NCBI RefSeq assembly: GCF_036784765.1
Contig: NZ_CP136651.1
Location: 1,984,001-2,048,000, forward strand
Length of the DNA stretch: 64,000 nucleotides
Direction of reading: 5' to 3'
Source of the DNA: Novosphingobium sp. ZN18A2
GTDB taxonomy: Bacteria > Pseudomonadota > Alphaproteobacteria > Sphingomonadales > Sphingomonadaceae
Below the pieces are notes generated by a model. The model had not been told where the DNA came from. It was given only the letters and a program-made list of their open reading frames with translations, and searched no databases. This document shows, piece after piece, positions 49,028-58,039 of the stretch. The number at the start of each line of letters is the position of its first letter. Within the stretch, counting starts at the first letter, position 1. Both the position numbers and the translations under genes were made by a program.

Positions 49028-50224
49028 ATGGCCCAGTTCTCCGCCGCAGATCCGATTGTAATCCTTTCCTACGCCCGCACGCCGATGGGCGGGATGCAGG
49101 GCGCGCTTGCGGACGTTTCCGCAACCGACCTTGGCGCAACCGCGGTGAAGGCCGCAGTGGAACGTGCCGGCGTTTCGGGCGACGGGATTGAACGTATCTA
49201 CATGGGCTGCGTGCTTCCCGCCGGGCTCGGCCAGGCTCCGGCACGCCAGGCCGCGATCAAGGCCGGCCTGCCCAAGTCGGTGCAGGCGACCACGGTCAAC
49301 AAGGTCTGCGGCTCAGGCATGCAGACGGTCATCATGGGCGCGGAAGCGCTCGCCAGCGGATCGGTGGACATGGTGATCGCGGGCGGCATGGAAAGCATGA
49401 CCAACGCCCCATACCTGCTCAAGAAGCATCGTTCGGGCGCGCGCATCGGCCATGACACCGCTTATGACCATATGTTCCTCGACGGGCTGGAAGACGCATA
49501 CGAAGCGGGCCGCGCGATGGGCACTTTCGCGCAGGATACCGCCAACGAATACCAGCTGACGCGCGAAAACCAGGACGAATACGCCATCGAATCGCTGCGC
49601 CGCGCGAAGGCGGCGGTCGACGAAGGCAAGTTCGCGGACGAGATCGCCCCGGTTACGGTGGTCACCCGCAAGGGCGAAACCGTGGTCGATACAGACGAGC
49701 AGCCCGGCAAAGGCCGCCCGGACAAGATTCCCACGCTGCGCCCGGCCTTCGCCAAGGACGGCACGATCACGGCCGCAACCTCCAGCTCTATCTCGGACGG
49801 CGCCGCCGCCTTGGTCATCACCCGCGAAAGCGTGGCCAAGGCACAGGGCAAGCAGCCGGTTGCAAAGATCGTCGCCCTCGCCGCGCATGCGCAGGAACCC
49901 AAGGATTTCACAACCGCGCCGGTCGGCGCCATCACCAAGGTGCTTGATCGCGCGGGCTGGACGATGGACGAGGTCGATCTGTTCGAAGTAAACGAAGCCT
50001 TCGCCTGTGTCGCGATGTTTGCAATGCACGACCTTGGCATTCCGCACGACAAGATCAACGTGAACGGCGGCGCGACCGCGCTCGGACACCCGATCGGCGC
50101 ATCGGGATCGCGCATCATCGTTACGCTTCTGAACGCGCTCAAGGCGCGCGGCCTGAAAAAGGGCGTTGCGTCGCTTTGCATCGGTGGCGGCGAAGCGACG
50201 GCGGTCGCTGTCGAAATGGCTTGA
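49028..50224 (+). CDS. Acetyl-CoA acetyltransferase (thiolase)
   Basis: Catalyses reversible condensation of two acetyl-CoA or thiolytic cleavage of 3-ketoacyl-CoA. 398 residues. The acyl-enzyme Cys 94 is in NKVCGSGMQT, the base His 354 in GHPIGASGSR, and the second Cys 384 in CIGGGEA. NEAFACVAMF supplies the pantetheine loop. Length and motifs fit the biosynthetic acetoacetyl-CoA thiolase group, but degradative use is not excluded. ATG 49028 is chosen although the frame is open upstream antisense to the prepilin peptidase. Followed by a palindromic hairpin. Confidence 0.94.
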   Translation: MAQFSAADPIVILSYARTPMGGMQGALADVSATDLGATAVKAAVERAGVSGDGIERIYMGCVLPAGLGQAPARQAAIKAGLPKSVQATTVNKVCGSGMQTVIMGAEALASGSVDMVIAGGMESMTNAPYLLKKHRSGARIGHDTAYDHMFLDGLEDAYEAGRAMGTFAQDTANEYQLTRENQDEYAIESLRRAKAAVDEGKFADEIAPVTVVTRKGETVVDTDEQPGKGRPDKIPTLRPAFAKDGTITAATSSSISDGAAALVITRESVAKAQGKQPVAKIVALAAHAQEPKDFTTAPVGAITKVLDRAGWTMDEVDLFEVNEAFACVAMFAMHDLGIPHDKINVNGGATALGHPIGASGSRIIVTLLNALKARGLKKGVASLCIGGGEATAVAVEMA

Positions 50225-50228
50225 TCCT

Positions 50229-50252
50229 GCCGGCCCGGATATCCGGGCCGGC
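50229..50252 (+). terminator. Perfect GC palindrome after the thiolase gene
   Basis: GCCGGCCCGGAT followed directly by ATCCGGGCCGGC forms a 24-base perfect palindrome five bases after the thiolase stop. It would fold as a 10-base stem with loop ATAT. There is no U-run (CTCTCCCG follows), so termination may need a factor, or the hairpin may only stabilise the 3' end. Confidence 0.45.
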
Positions 50253-50360
50253 CTCTCCCGTTACCTCCATATTGAACGTACTTCGTGAAGTGCGGCGAGC
50301 GTGCTATGTGCGCATCGTCGTGCTTACGACGCCAAGACAAGAAAATAAGGGGGAGATGTT

Positions 50361-50789
50361 ATGAAGAAACTTCTGGTCCTGTCATTCGTCGGCGCTCTGG
50401 CTGCCTGCCAGCAGCAACCCGCTCCCGAACCCACACCTACAGCCACCGAAACGGAAGCGACACCGCTTACGGCCAACGGCTCGCCACCGGGCGTGTACGA
50501 GGCCACCTCTGCCGACGGCACCGTCACGACCACGACGATCAATGCCGACGGCACGTACACCGATACCGACGCCAGCGGCAAGGTTCTGGCAATGGGCGCC
50601 TGGTCCGTGAAGGACGGCAAGACATGCTTCACGCCAACCGGTGGAAGTGCGGAACCCCAGTGCTACACCGAAACCGCACCGGCGGCGGACGGATCGTTCA
50701 CGGTAACGTCCGACAAGGGCGAAACGCAATCGGTCAAGCCGGCTGCAAGCGAAGCCGCTCCTGACGCTTCTGCGTCCGCATCCGAATAG
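50361..50789 (+). CDS. Small lipoprotein of unknown function
   Basis: 142 residues with a lipoprotein signal (lipobox LAAC, Cys 16). A Pro/Thr/Glu linker follows, then a small beta-rich region with repeated DGTYT/DGTVTTTT motifs and two cysteines (TCFTPTGG, PQCYTET), and an Ala/Ser tail. ATG 50361 follows AAGGGGGAG. No domain is recognised. It is likely anchored in the periplasm and ends before a bidirectional terminator shared with the SH3 protein gene. Confidence 0.85.
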   Translation: MKKLLVLSFVGALAACQQQPAPEPTPTATETEATPLTANGSPPGVYEATSADGTVTTTTINADGTYTDTDASGKVLAMGAWSVKDGKTCFTPTGGSAEPQCYTETAPAADGSFTVTSDKGETQSVKPAASEAAPDASASASE

Positions 50790-50806
50790 GGCAATTTCAG
50801 GTTTTC

Positions 50807-50843
50807 GAAAAAGAGGCGGGGCGGTCATCCGACTGCCCCGTTT
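50807..50843. terminator. Bidirectional intrinsic terminator
   Basis: CGGGGCGGTC (50817-50826) pairs with GACTGCCCCG (50831-50840), one G-T wobble, 4-base loop. On the minus strand the stem is followed by CCTCTTTTTC, a good T-run serving the SH3-domain gene. On the plus strand TTTCGATT follows for the lipoprotein gene. The genes converge here. Confidence 0.7.
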
Positions 50844-50863
50844 CGATTCAGGCCCGTTTCAAT

Positions 50864-51358
50864 TCAGGGGTTCCCTACGCCCCAGACGTGGCTCTGTCCG
50901 ATCCAGCCCTTGCGCCCGCCAACGTCGATCTTGCACCAACCCGCTTCGCAATCGCCAAGGCGCCCCACCACGCCCGGCTGCGCGCGCCAGAGCACGCGCC
51001 CCGTTCCATCCGGATTCTCAAGCATTCGCGCGTTCTGATCGCCCTTGACCATCGCGGTACGCGTGCGGCTGAGGAAGCGCGACAACAGCCAGCCACGCGC
51101 GCCATCGGGGTCTTCTATCAGGCGCCAGCCCCCCATCGTGCGCAACACCTTCACGGGCAGTCCCTTCCGCTGGTAGACCCACGCGATGCGATAGGTAAGT
51201 CCGGGGCCGACGCGGACGTTCGCCTTGTCCTTGCTCATTGAAGCCCAATAGGGAACCGCAATGTCCTGCGCGCTTGCCAGCACTGGCGAAGCGCACAGCA
51301 ACGCGGCGGCAGCCACGGCAAACAACCTTGCGGAAACGTTCGGAATCAAACGATTCAT
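50864..51358 (-). CDS. Exported SH3-domain protein
   Basis: 164 residues with a signal peptide (MNRLIPNVSARLFAVAAAALLCASPVLASA) and two bacterial SH3-like units: KANVRVGPGLTYRIAWVY with VLRTMGGWRLIEDPDGARGWL, then QNARMLENPDGTG with CEAGWCKIDVGGRKGWI. Such proteins act in the cell envelope, often binding peptidoglycan. ATG 51358 directly follows GAGG, so a TTG three codons on may be the real start. Divergent from the dehydrogenase gene at 51489. Confidence 0.88.
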   Translation of the reverse strand: MNRLIPNVSARLFAVAAAALLCASPVLASAQDIAVPYWASMSKDKANVRVGPGLTYRIAWVYQRKGLPVKVLRTMGGWRLIEDPDGARGWLLSRFLSRTRTAMVKGDQNARMLENPDGTGRVLWRAQPGVVGRLGDCEAGWCKIDVGGRKGWIGQSHVWGVGNP

Positions 51359-51488
51359 CCTCAACCCACGATACGTCACAGCGATACAACATCGGCTGTG
51401 CGTTACAAGGCAATCGACGCGCGCACCGGCGCCTCTTTTTACCGCCGCGCTTGACCGTGCCGGGCAAGGCGTCATAGCCATCGGGGCG

Positions 51489-52529
51489 ATGACCGGACCC
51501 CGCCCCTCGCCCGCTTCTACCGCCGACATGAGGCCGGAACGCCGAGTCGAAGGGCGGCCCGCCGTTATCGTCACAAGGCGCCTTTTGCCCGAAACGGAAC
51601 GGCGCATGGACGAATTGTTCAACGTGTCGCTCAACGGGGCGGACGAACCGATGAGCCGCGACCAGCTTGTGGCCGCGATGCAGCGGTGCGACGTCCTGGT
51701 GCCCACCGTGACCGACCGGATCGACGCAGGGATGATCGAGGCCGCGGGCGACCGGCTGGGCCTGATCGCCAATTTCGGTGCCGGCATCGAACATATCGAT
51801 CTTGCCGCGGCACGGGCGCGCAGGATCATCGTCACCAATACGCCGGGCGTGTTTACTGAAGACACCGCGGACATGACGATGGCGTTGATCATTTCCGTCC
51901 CCAGGCGGTTCGTGGAAGGCGGTCGCATGTTGCGCGCGGGGGAATGGAAAGGATGGGGACCGGTCGCGATGCTGGGCCACAGGATCGGCGGCAAGCTGCT
52001 GGGGATCGTCGGCATGGGCCGGATCGGCCAGGCCGTTGCCCACCGCGCCCGCGCCTTTGGCCTGTCGATCGCCTACCACAATCGACAGCGTTTACCCGAA
52101 GCGATCGAAAACATGCTGGGCGCGCGCTACGAACCCGATCTGGACCGGCTGGTGAAAGAAGCGGACATCCTGTCGCTGCACTGCCCGGCAACGCCCGAAA
52201 CGCACCACATGATCGATGCGCGCCGCATCGCGCTGATGAAGCCCAATGCCTATCTGATCAACACCGCGCGCGGCGAGCTTGTAGACGAAGACGCGCTGAT
52301 CGCCGCACTGCAGGAAGGCCGGATCGGCGGTGCGGGCCTTGATGTCTATGCGAATGAACCGGAAATCGATCCGCGCTTTCGCACGCTAGGCAATGCCACC
52401 CTGCTTCCCCACGTCGGCAGCGCCACGTTCGAAGGCCGGCAGGCGTCTGGCGAAAAGGTGATCGCCAATATTCGCTTCTGGGCAGACGGGCACCGCCCGC
52501 CCGATCAGGTGCTTGAAGGCTGGGCGTGA
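51489..52529 (+). CDS. D-2-hydroxyacid dehydrogenase (glyoxylate/hydroxypyruvate reductase-like)
   Basis: NAD(P)H-dependent reductase of 2-keto acids. 346 residues from ATG 51489; ATG 51528 would give 333, nearer the usual length, but lacks a ribosome-binding site. The nucleotide-binding motif is GIVGMGRIGQAVA. The catalytic triad is visible as Arg in INTARGELVDE, Glu in YANEPEIDPRF and His in LPHVGSATFEG. The preference for glyoxylate, glycerate or another acid is not visible. Confidence 0.9.
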   Translation: MTGPRPSPASTADMRPERRVEGRPAVIVTRRLLPETERRMDELFNVSLNGADEPMSRDQLVAAMQRCDVLVPTVTDRIDAGMIEAAGDRLGLIANFGAGIEHIDLAAARARRIIVTNTPGVFTEDTADMTMALIISVPRRFVEGGRMLRAGEWKGWGPVAMLGHRIGGKLLGIVGMGRIGQAVAHRARAFGLSIAYHNRQRLPEAIENMLGARYEPDLDRLVKEADILSLHCPATPETHHMIDARRIALMKPNAYLINTARGELVDEDALIAALQEGRIGGAGLDVYANEPEIDPRFRTLGNATLLPHVGSATFEGRQASGEKVIANIRFWADGHRPPDQVLEGWA

Positions 52530-52656
52530 TCGGCAAGCCGGCCTGACGCACAGGAATCTTTCACAACCGGCTTGTAAGGCATCCGTTTGTTGCTCTAGAG
52601 CGCCGCGCCAGAAGATCGTGCGCCGGGCCGGGGGCGGCGCCATGGGAGGGTTGCGC

Positions 52657-53973
52657 GTGATCAAGAAAGTTCTGACCGCTGTCGCGGGCATCGCCCTTGC
52701 GGCACCCGTCATGGCTCATGCCCAGGCAGCGGGTAACCTGACGCTGGCCGACGCGGCGAACTCCGGCGACACCGCCTGGATACTGGTTTCCTCGGCACTG
52801 GTCCTGATGATGGCGATGCCCGGCCTTGCGCTGTTCTATGGCGGGCTGGTCCGGCAAAAGGGATTCCTTGCGGTGCTGGTCCAGATCGGCGCGATCGCTG
52901 CGGTTGCTTCGCTGCTGTGGGTGGTGGTCGGCTATACGCTGGCCTTCGGCAATGTCACCGGCGGATGGCTGGGCAGCGGAAATGCCTGGATGCTGATCAA
53001 TCTGGGGAACGTTCGCGGTAGCACGACCATCCCGGAAAGCGCCTTCGTCCTGTTCCAGATGTGCTTTGCGCTGATCACGCCTGCCCTGATGGTCGGCGCC
53101 TGGGTGGATCGTGCGCGGTTCGGCTGGGTGGTCGCGTTCTGCGCCTTGTGGGGCCTTATCGTCTATGCCCCGGTCGCGCACTGGATCTGGGGTGGCGGCT
53201 GGCTTGCAAGCAGGCTGGGCACACTGGATTTCGCGGGCGGCATCGTGGTCCATACCACGGCCGGCGTTTCGGCGCTTGTCATCGCGCTTTTGCTGGGCAA
53301 GCGGATGGGATTTCCGAAACAGTTGATGCTGCCCCATTCGCCTGCGCTCACGATGGCGGGCGCCGCCATGCTGTGGGTGGGCTGGTTCGGCTTCAACGGC
53401 GGATCGGCCCTTGCCGCGAATGACGATGCCGCCGCCGCCATCATCAACACGCATGTCGCGGCCAGCGTTGCCGCGCTCGTCTGGTTGCTGGTTGAACGCG
53501 TGACCGTGGGCAAGCCCACATCCGTCGGCTTCGCGACCGGTGCGGTTGCCGGACTCGCAACAATCACGCCCGCTGCGGGCTTCGTTTCGCCGGGAACGGC
53601 GATGCTGTTCGGGGTTGCCGCCGCAATCGTTTGCTATGCGATGATCCAGCTTGTGAAACAGCGTTTGCAGATCGACGATTCGCTCGATGTTTTCGCGGTT
53701 CACGGCGTGGGCGGAATGCTCGGTTCGCTGATGCTGGCGATATTCCTTTCGCCCACGTTCGGCGGCACCGGCTATGCCGCAGGCATGAGCATGGGCAGCC
53801 AGATCCTTGCGCAAGTCGCCGGTGTCGGCGTTGTCGCGTTGTGGAGTGTGGTCGCGACGGTGATCTGCGCGCTGATGGTCTCGATGGTCATCCCGATGCG
53901 CGTGACGGAGGATGACGAACGCACCGGCCTCGACCTTTCCAGCCATGGCGAACGGGCCTGGGACTTCGACTGA
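52657..53973 (+). CDS. amtB: Ammonium transporter
   Basis: Trimeric Amt/Rh ammonium channel. GTG 52657 has GGGAGGG 6 bases upstream and gives 438 residues. An N-terminal signal peptide (ALAAPVMAHAQ) is followed by eleven membrane helices. Visible family blocks are FYGGLVRQKGFLAVLVQ, GGIVVHTTAGVSALV with the first pore His, NTHVAASVAALVW with the second, and DVFAVHGVGGMLGSLM. The PII gene glnK, usually adjacent, is not in the window; nitrogen control therefore must come from elsewhere. No sigma-54 promoter was found upstream. Confidence 0.94.
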   Translation: MIKKVLTAVAGIALAAPVMAHAQAAGNLTLADAANSGDTAWILVSSALVLMMAMPGLALFYGGLVRQKGFLAVLVQIGAIAAVASLLWVVVGYTLAFGNVTGGWLGSGNAWMLINLGNVRGSTTIPESAFVLFQMCFALITPALMVGAWVDRARFGWVVAFCALWGLIVYAPVAHWIWGGGWLASRLGTLDFAGGIVVHTTAGVSALVIALLLGKRMGFPKQLMLPHSPALTMAGAAMLWVGWFGFNGGSALAANDDAAAAIINTHVAASVAALVWLLVERVTVGKPTSVGFATGAVAGLATITPAAGFVSPGTAMLFGVAAAIVCYAMIQLVKQRLQIDDSLDVFAVHGVGGMLGSLMLAIFLSPTFGGTGYAAGMSMGSQILAQVAGVGVVALWSVVATVICALMVSMVIPMRVTEDDERTGLDLSSHGERAWDFD

Positions 53974-53994
53974 TCAAGGCGGGATCGAAACAGG

Positions 53995-54022
53995 CGGGGC
54001 GGCTTCCGAGGGTGTCGCCCCG
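53995..54022. terminator. Possible hairpin terminator between amtB and the ACT protein gene
   Basis: CGGGGCGGC (53995-54003) pairs with GTCGCCCCG (54014-54022) with one wobble and a 10-base loop. It lies in the convergent gap. T-runs are short on both sides, so terminator strength is uncertain. Confidence 0.4.
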
Positions 54023-54073
54023 ATTCCTGCCCAAATTCTGAAAACCCATTGCGGGCGGGAATACCGAGGGGAA

Positions 54074-54577
54074 TCAGCCCTCGAAATCGACCATGATCTC
54101 GCCCGATATACGCTCAAGCGCCTGGCGGACGTGCGCAATCGGCGTTCCGTCCGGAACCTGAACCCGCGCGCGTGCGCGGAACAAGGGCTCGCCCGACATC
54201 GCGCCCGGCTCCGTTTCCGATTCGAGTTCGTCGATGTTGACGTGAAGCGCGGCAAGCGCGGCGGAAACCTCGCGGACGATCCCCGGACGATCGGCGCCGA
54301 CAATTTCGAACGTAAACGACTGCCCGCCTTGCGGCACCGATTCACCAGAGGGGACCGACGTCACCTGGAACCCGGCGGCATTCATCGCTGCAAGCGCCTC
54401 GTCCAGTTGCGCCTGCCGATTGGCGGGCAGTTCGACGAAAACCGACCCGACGAATTTGCCGCCAAGGCGCGCGAAGTGGCTTTCAAGCCAGTTGCCCCCG
54501 GCACCCGCGATTGCCTCTGCCAGAGAGCTCGCAAGACCGGGGCGGTCTTCGCCCACCGCCATCAGGATAACGTGCAT
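54074..54577 (-). CDS. GcvR-like double-ACT-domain protein
   Basis: 167 residues consisting of two ACT domains: the first MHVILMAVGEDRPGLASSLAEAI, the second FEIVGADRPGIVREVSAALAAL. This is the arrangement of GcvR, which restrains the glycine-cleavage activator GcvA in enterobacteria. No gcv genes are present, so glycine sensing is only a family inference. ATG 54577 starts at the first domain and follows GAGGAGAGGCGGAG. Three bases of the upstream nitronate-monooxygenase stop lie about 75 bases away. Confidence 0.85.
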   Translation of the reverse strand: MHVILMAVGEDRPGLASSLAEAIAGAGGNWLESHFARLGGKFVGSVFVELPANRQAQLDEALAAMNAAGFQVTSVPSGESVPQGGQSFTFEIVGADRPGIVREVSAALAALHVNIDELESETEPGAMSGEPLFRARARVQVPDGTPIAHVRQALERISGEIMVDFEG

Positions 54578-54654
54578 GCTCCGCCTCTCCTCGTCGCCCG
54601 CGACCGGAAGATGCCTAGCGATCACGCGGTGAGCAAGTGGCTGGCCATCATCGC

Positions 54655-56064
54655 TCAATCCCCGGTCAGGATGCGATCCACAAGTTGCTTCACGGTTGGC
54701 GTGAAGTTGTTGGAATAGAACGGATCCTGCTTGAACCGGAAGGCGGCGTGGCCGGCGAACATCAGGTTCTGGTTCACGTCGCCGCCGTGCGCGATGTCCT
54801 GCAGGGTCTTCTGGATGCAGAAGCTGCGCGGATCGGCAAGGCGTCCGGTGGTGTAATCGTCATGGTCCTTCCAGGACGAGAAACCGCAATGCGACAGGCA
54901 GCCCATGCAGTCCTTCTGGTCCTGCTGGATTTCCTTGCGCTCATCCGGATTGACGAAAATGATCGTGTCGTCGGGCGTGCGCAGGCCTTCCGTATAGCCG
55001 GCTTCCACCCATTCGCGCGCGTGCTGCAGATCGTTGGGCGTTACCCAGAAATTCTTGCCCTTCACCCCCGCGTCGAGCCGCACCGTATGGTCACCCGCTT
55101 CGACCTTGGAATAGGGAATCTGGCGTTCGGACCGCGCTTCAAGGTTGCGCAGGAACGGGTTGCGCACCGCCGAGGAATAGAACCCGGTGGGTGAGAAGCG
55201 GTGGAGCAGCACGTCACCCGGTTCAAGGTCGCGCAACGCATCCTTCCAGCCCTGCGGAATCGGGCTTTCCTCGGTAAGCAGCGGACGCGTGCCGAACTGG
55301 AAGGCGATGGTGCCCAGTTCGGGATTGTCGATCCAGTCGTTCCATTCGCGCAAGTACCAGACACCGCCGGCCATCACGATCGGCACGTCGTCGGAAATGC
55401 CTTCCTTGCGCATCGTATCGCGCAGCGCCTTGACGCGCGGATAAGGATCTTCGGGTTTCAGCGGGTCTTCCGCGTTGGACAATCCGTTATGCCCGCCAGC
55501 CAGCCACGGATCTTCATAGACCACGGCGGCCATCAGGTCCGAGACCTTGTGATAGGCACGCTTCCACAACGCACGGAACGCGCGCGCGGACGAGATGATC
55601 GGCAGGTAGTTCACGTTGAAACGCTGCGCGATCTCGGCCAGCTTATAGGGCATGCCCGCCCCGCAGGTAACGCCCGTCACCATGCCGCGCGTGCGTTCAA
55701 GGACGCCTTCCAGCACTTGCTGCGCGCCGCCCATTTCCCACAGCACGTTGATGTTGATCGCACCCTTGCCGCCGGCGATCTCGTAGGCGCGCTTAACCTG
55801 TTCCACCGCGCCGTCGATCGCATAGCGGATCAGCTGTTCGTGCCGCTCCTTGCGGGTCAGCTGTTCATAGACCTGCGGCACGATCTTGCCTTCGGCATCG
55901 TAGCTGTCGGCGTTCACCGCGCTGACCGTGCCGATGCCGCCCGCCGCGGCCCATGCGCCCGAACTTGCATGGTTCGTCGCCGATACGCCCTTGCCACCCT
56001 CGATCAGCGGCCAGACTTCGCGGCCGCCATAGAGAATTGGCTTCAAACCCTTGAAAGACGACAT
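54655..56064 (-). CDS. Nitronate monooxygenase-like FMN protein with C-terminal Cys cluster
   Basis: 469 residues. The TIM-barrel core resembles 2-nitropropane dioxygenase proteins (TGVTCGAGMPYKLAEIA, MAGGVWYLREW, GTIAFQFGTRPLLT). It is longer than the paralogue at 18449 and ends with a cysteine group CMGCLSHC (386-393) plus Cys 416. These might bind a metal or iron-sulfur centre. The flavin is inferred; the substrate is unknown. It lies downstream of a lipoprotein methyltransferase gene (11 bases between) and prfB, likely in one operon. Confidence 0.85.
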   Translation of the reverse strand: MSSFKGLKPILYGGREVWPLIEGGKGVSATNHASSGAWAAAGGIGTVSAVNADSYDAEGKIVPQVYEQLTRKERHEQLIRYAIDGAVEQVKRAYEIAGGKGAININVLWEMGGAQQVLEGVLERTRGMVTGVTCGAGMPYKLAEIAQRFNVNYLPIISSARAFRALWKRAYHKVSDLMAAVVYEDPWLAGGHNGLSNAEDPLKPEDPYPRVKALRDTMRKEGISDDVPIVMAGGVWYLREWNDWIDNPELGTIAFQFGTRPLLTEESPIPQGWKDALRDLEPGDVLLHRFSPTGFYSSAVRNPFLRNLEARSERQIPYSKVEAGDHTVRLDAGVKGKNFWVTPNDLQHAREWVEAGYTEGLRTPDDTIIFVNPDERKEIQQDQKDCMGCLSHCGFSSWKDHDDYTTGRLADPRSFCIQKTLQDIAHGGDVNQNLMFAGHAAFRFKQDPFYSNNFTPTVKQLVDRILTGD

Positions 56065-56075
56065 TCTCTACCCCT

Positions 56076-56810
56076 TCAGCGCGCTGCGGCGCGCACAACC
56101 TTGCCGCCTTCTAACCGGCAAGGAACGATATTTGCAGGTTCGGGCCGATCCCCTGTCGCCTCGAACTGAGCATAATACCCGGCAATCGCCGGCTTACGGT
56201 GAAACTGGGTGAGGCGAAAGCCCACCGCTTCGAATTCGCACAACAGAAGCGCCGGCGGTATCCCGTGCTGATCCGTCGGCCTGTCGACATCGACGACGAC
56301 GACCTCTCCACCCTTCTTCAGCGCGGGGCGCAGGTTCCACAGGAACGCATAGGGTTCGGCCACTTCGTGATACATGTGCACCAGGAAAATCCGGTCGAAA
56401 CTGCCCGCGGGAAGTTTCGGGTTGCCGGGCGTTCCCAGCTTGATCGAAACATTGTCCAGCCTGTCGCGTTCAACCCGCGCGCCAAGCCGGCGGATCGCCC
56501 CGATCGCGATGTCTTCTGCCAGAACGCGGCCCTTGGCCCCCACCCGTTCGGCAAGACGGACCGTGTAATACCCCTCGCCCGCGCCGATATCGGCCACGGT
56601 CATGCCCGGTTCTATATCGGCCATGTCCATGACCGTGGTCGCTTCGTTGCGGTTGTCCCGGTCTTCCTCGCTGCTGAACTGCGTCGATCCGGGTGCGGAC
56701 ACGGGCCGGTGCGCGCGCGGAAACTCGCGCACGGCATCCGGCCGGTCACTGTCCTTTGCCTGGTGGCATGCGGCCAGCGCCAGAAGCAGAAAGGCAGCAG
56801 CCCATCTCAA
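56076..56810 (-). CDS. Lipoprotein with class I SAM-methyltransferase domain
   Basis: 244 residues from a TTG at 56810 that overlaps the prfB stop (TTGA). The N-terminus is a lipoprotein signal with lipobox LAAC (Cys 15), so the domain would face the periplasm. After a polar linker comes a clear methyltransferase fold: motif [21 protein letters not shown], then [12 protein letters not shown] and [16 protein letters not shown] is not normally available outside the cytoplasm, so the enzyme may act before export, be inactive, or have another ligand. Following prfB recalls the prmC position but it is not PrmC. Confidence 0.8.
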   Translation of the reverse strand: MRWAAAFLLLALAACHQAKDSDRPDAVREFPRAHRPVSAPGSTQFSSEEDRDNRNEATTVMDMADIEPGMTVADIGAGEGYYTVRLAERVGAKGRVLAEDIAIGAIRRLGARVERDRLDNVSIKLGTPGNPKLPAGSFDRIFLVHMYHEVAEPYAFLWNLRPALKKGGEVVVVDVDRPTDQHGIPPALLLCEFEAVGFRLTQFHRKPAIAGYYAQFEATGDRPEPANIVPCRLEGGKVVRAAAR

Positions 56811-57934
56811 TCGTCGTCCTCCACTTCCACGGTCTCGCCCGTCACGCGCTGCGAAAGGGCGGCGGCCATGAAAGGGTCAAGCGCGCCGTCGAGCACGTCT
56901 GTCGGGTTGGTCGAAACCACACCGGTGCGCAGGTCTTTCACCTGCTGATACGGTTGCAACACATAAGACCGGATCTGGTGCCCCCATCCGATCTCGGTCT
57001 TGGCGGCATATTCGCCTGATGCCGCCGCTTCGCGTTCGGCAAGCTCCTTTTCGTAAAGGCGCGCCTTCAGCATGTTCATCGCGGTGGCGCGGTTCTTGTG
57101 CTGCGAACGGTCGTTCTGGCTGGCCACCACGATCCCGGTGGGCTGGTGGGTGATGCGAACCGCCGAATCGGTTGTGTTGACGTGCTGGCCGCCCGCCCCG
57201 CTCGCGCGGTAGGTGTCTATCTTCAGGTCCGCCGGATTGATCTCGACGTCGATATCGTCATCGATAACCGGATAGACCCAGACGGAGCTGAACGAGGTGT
57301 GGCGCCGCGCCGAACTGTCATAGGGACTGATGCGCACCAGGCGGTGCACGCCGCTTTCGGTCTTGGCATAGCCATAGGCGTTCTCGCCCTTGATCAGCAG
57401 CGTGCAGCTTTTGATCCCGGCCTGTTCGCCCGAATGGTAATCCACCAGATCGACCTTGTAGCCGTGGCGTTCGGCCCAGCGCGTGTACATGCGCTGCAGC
57501 ATCTCGGCCCAGTCCTGGCTTTCGGTTCCGCCCGCGCCGGCATGGACTTCCAGATAGGCGTCGTTCCCGTCGGCCTCGCCAGCCAGAAGCGCCTGGACCT
57601 TGTCCTTGTCCGCGCGCTCTGCCAGCGCTTCCAGCGAACTCAGCCCTTCGGAAACGATCGTATCGTCACCCTCGGCCTCGCCCATTTCGACGAACTCCAC
57701 CGCGTCGGCCATTTCCTGCGAAATCTCGTTCACGGTGCCGACCGCGGCTTCGAGCCTGCGCCGTTCGCGCATAACGGCTTCCGCGTTCCTGGGATCGTCC
57801 CACAGGGTGGGGTCCTCTACGCGCGCGTTAAGCTCGTCGAGCCGCCGCAGCGCGCGGTCCCAGTCAAGGAACTTGCGCACCAGCGCCAGCGATGCTTCGA
57901 TACGTTCGATGTTGGCCTGCCCTTCGGCACGCAT
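56807..57934 (-). CDS. prfB: Peptide chain release factor 2
   Basis: Recognises UGA and UAA stop codons. 375 residues. The GGQ catalytic loop ([20 protein letters not shown] at 248-250) and codon-recognition loop are present; the tripeptide reads SPY at 203-205 rather than SPF, common in alphaproteobacteria. The reading frame is continuous: there is no in-frame UGA near codon 25, so the autoregulatory frameshift of many other bacteria is absent. Downstream the methyltransferase gene is coupled by TTGA. Confidence 0.97.
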   Translation of the reverse strand: MRAEGQANIERIEASLALVRKFLDWDRALRRLDELNARVEDPTLWDDPRNAEAVMRERRRLEAAVGTVNEISQEMADAVEFVEMGEAEGDDTIVSEGLSSLEALAERADKDKVQALLAGEADGNDAYLEVHAGAGGTESQDWAEMLQRMYTRWAERHGYKVDLVDYHSGEQAGIKSCTLLIKGENAYGYAKTESGVHRLVRISPYDSSARRHTSFSSVWVYPVIDDDIDVEINPADLKIDTYRASGAGGQHVNTTDSAVRITHQPTGIVVASQNDRSQHKNRATAMNMLKARLYEKELAEREAAASGEYAAKTEIGWGHQIRSYVLQPYQQVKDLRTGVVSTNPTDVLDGALDPFMAAALSQRVTGETVEVEDDD

Positions 57935-57983
57935 GGCAATCCAATCTCCATAAGGTAGCCGCTCCCCCTAGCGGGGCCACGCG

Positions 57984-58020
57984 GATTGTAAAGCGAACGG
58001 ACGCGACAATACCCGTTCGC
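57984..58020 (-). terminator. Terminator of the exported peroxiredoxin gene
   Basis: On the minus strand GCGAACGG (58020-58013) pairs with CCGTTCGC (58000-57993), with a 12-base loop, followed by TTTACAATCC. It lies just after the peroxiredoxin stop and before prfB. The stem is perfect at 8 bases but the T-run is short. Confidence 0.45.
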
Positions 58021-58039
58021 CCTCGCGGAGCGCCGCGGG

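Noticed and set aside
52570-52650. Sigma-54 promoter ahead of amtB
   Set aside because: A GGCAT...TTGC pattern is present, but the spacing between GG and GC is two bases too long for a -24/-12 element.
57800-57934. Programmed frameshift in prfB
   Set aside because: The frame is continuous through the region where the in-frame UGA normally lies, so no frameshift is needed.
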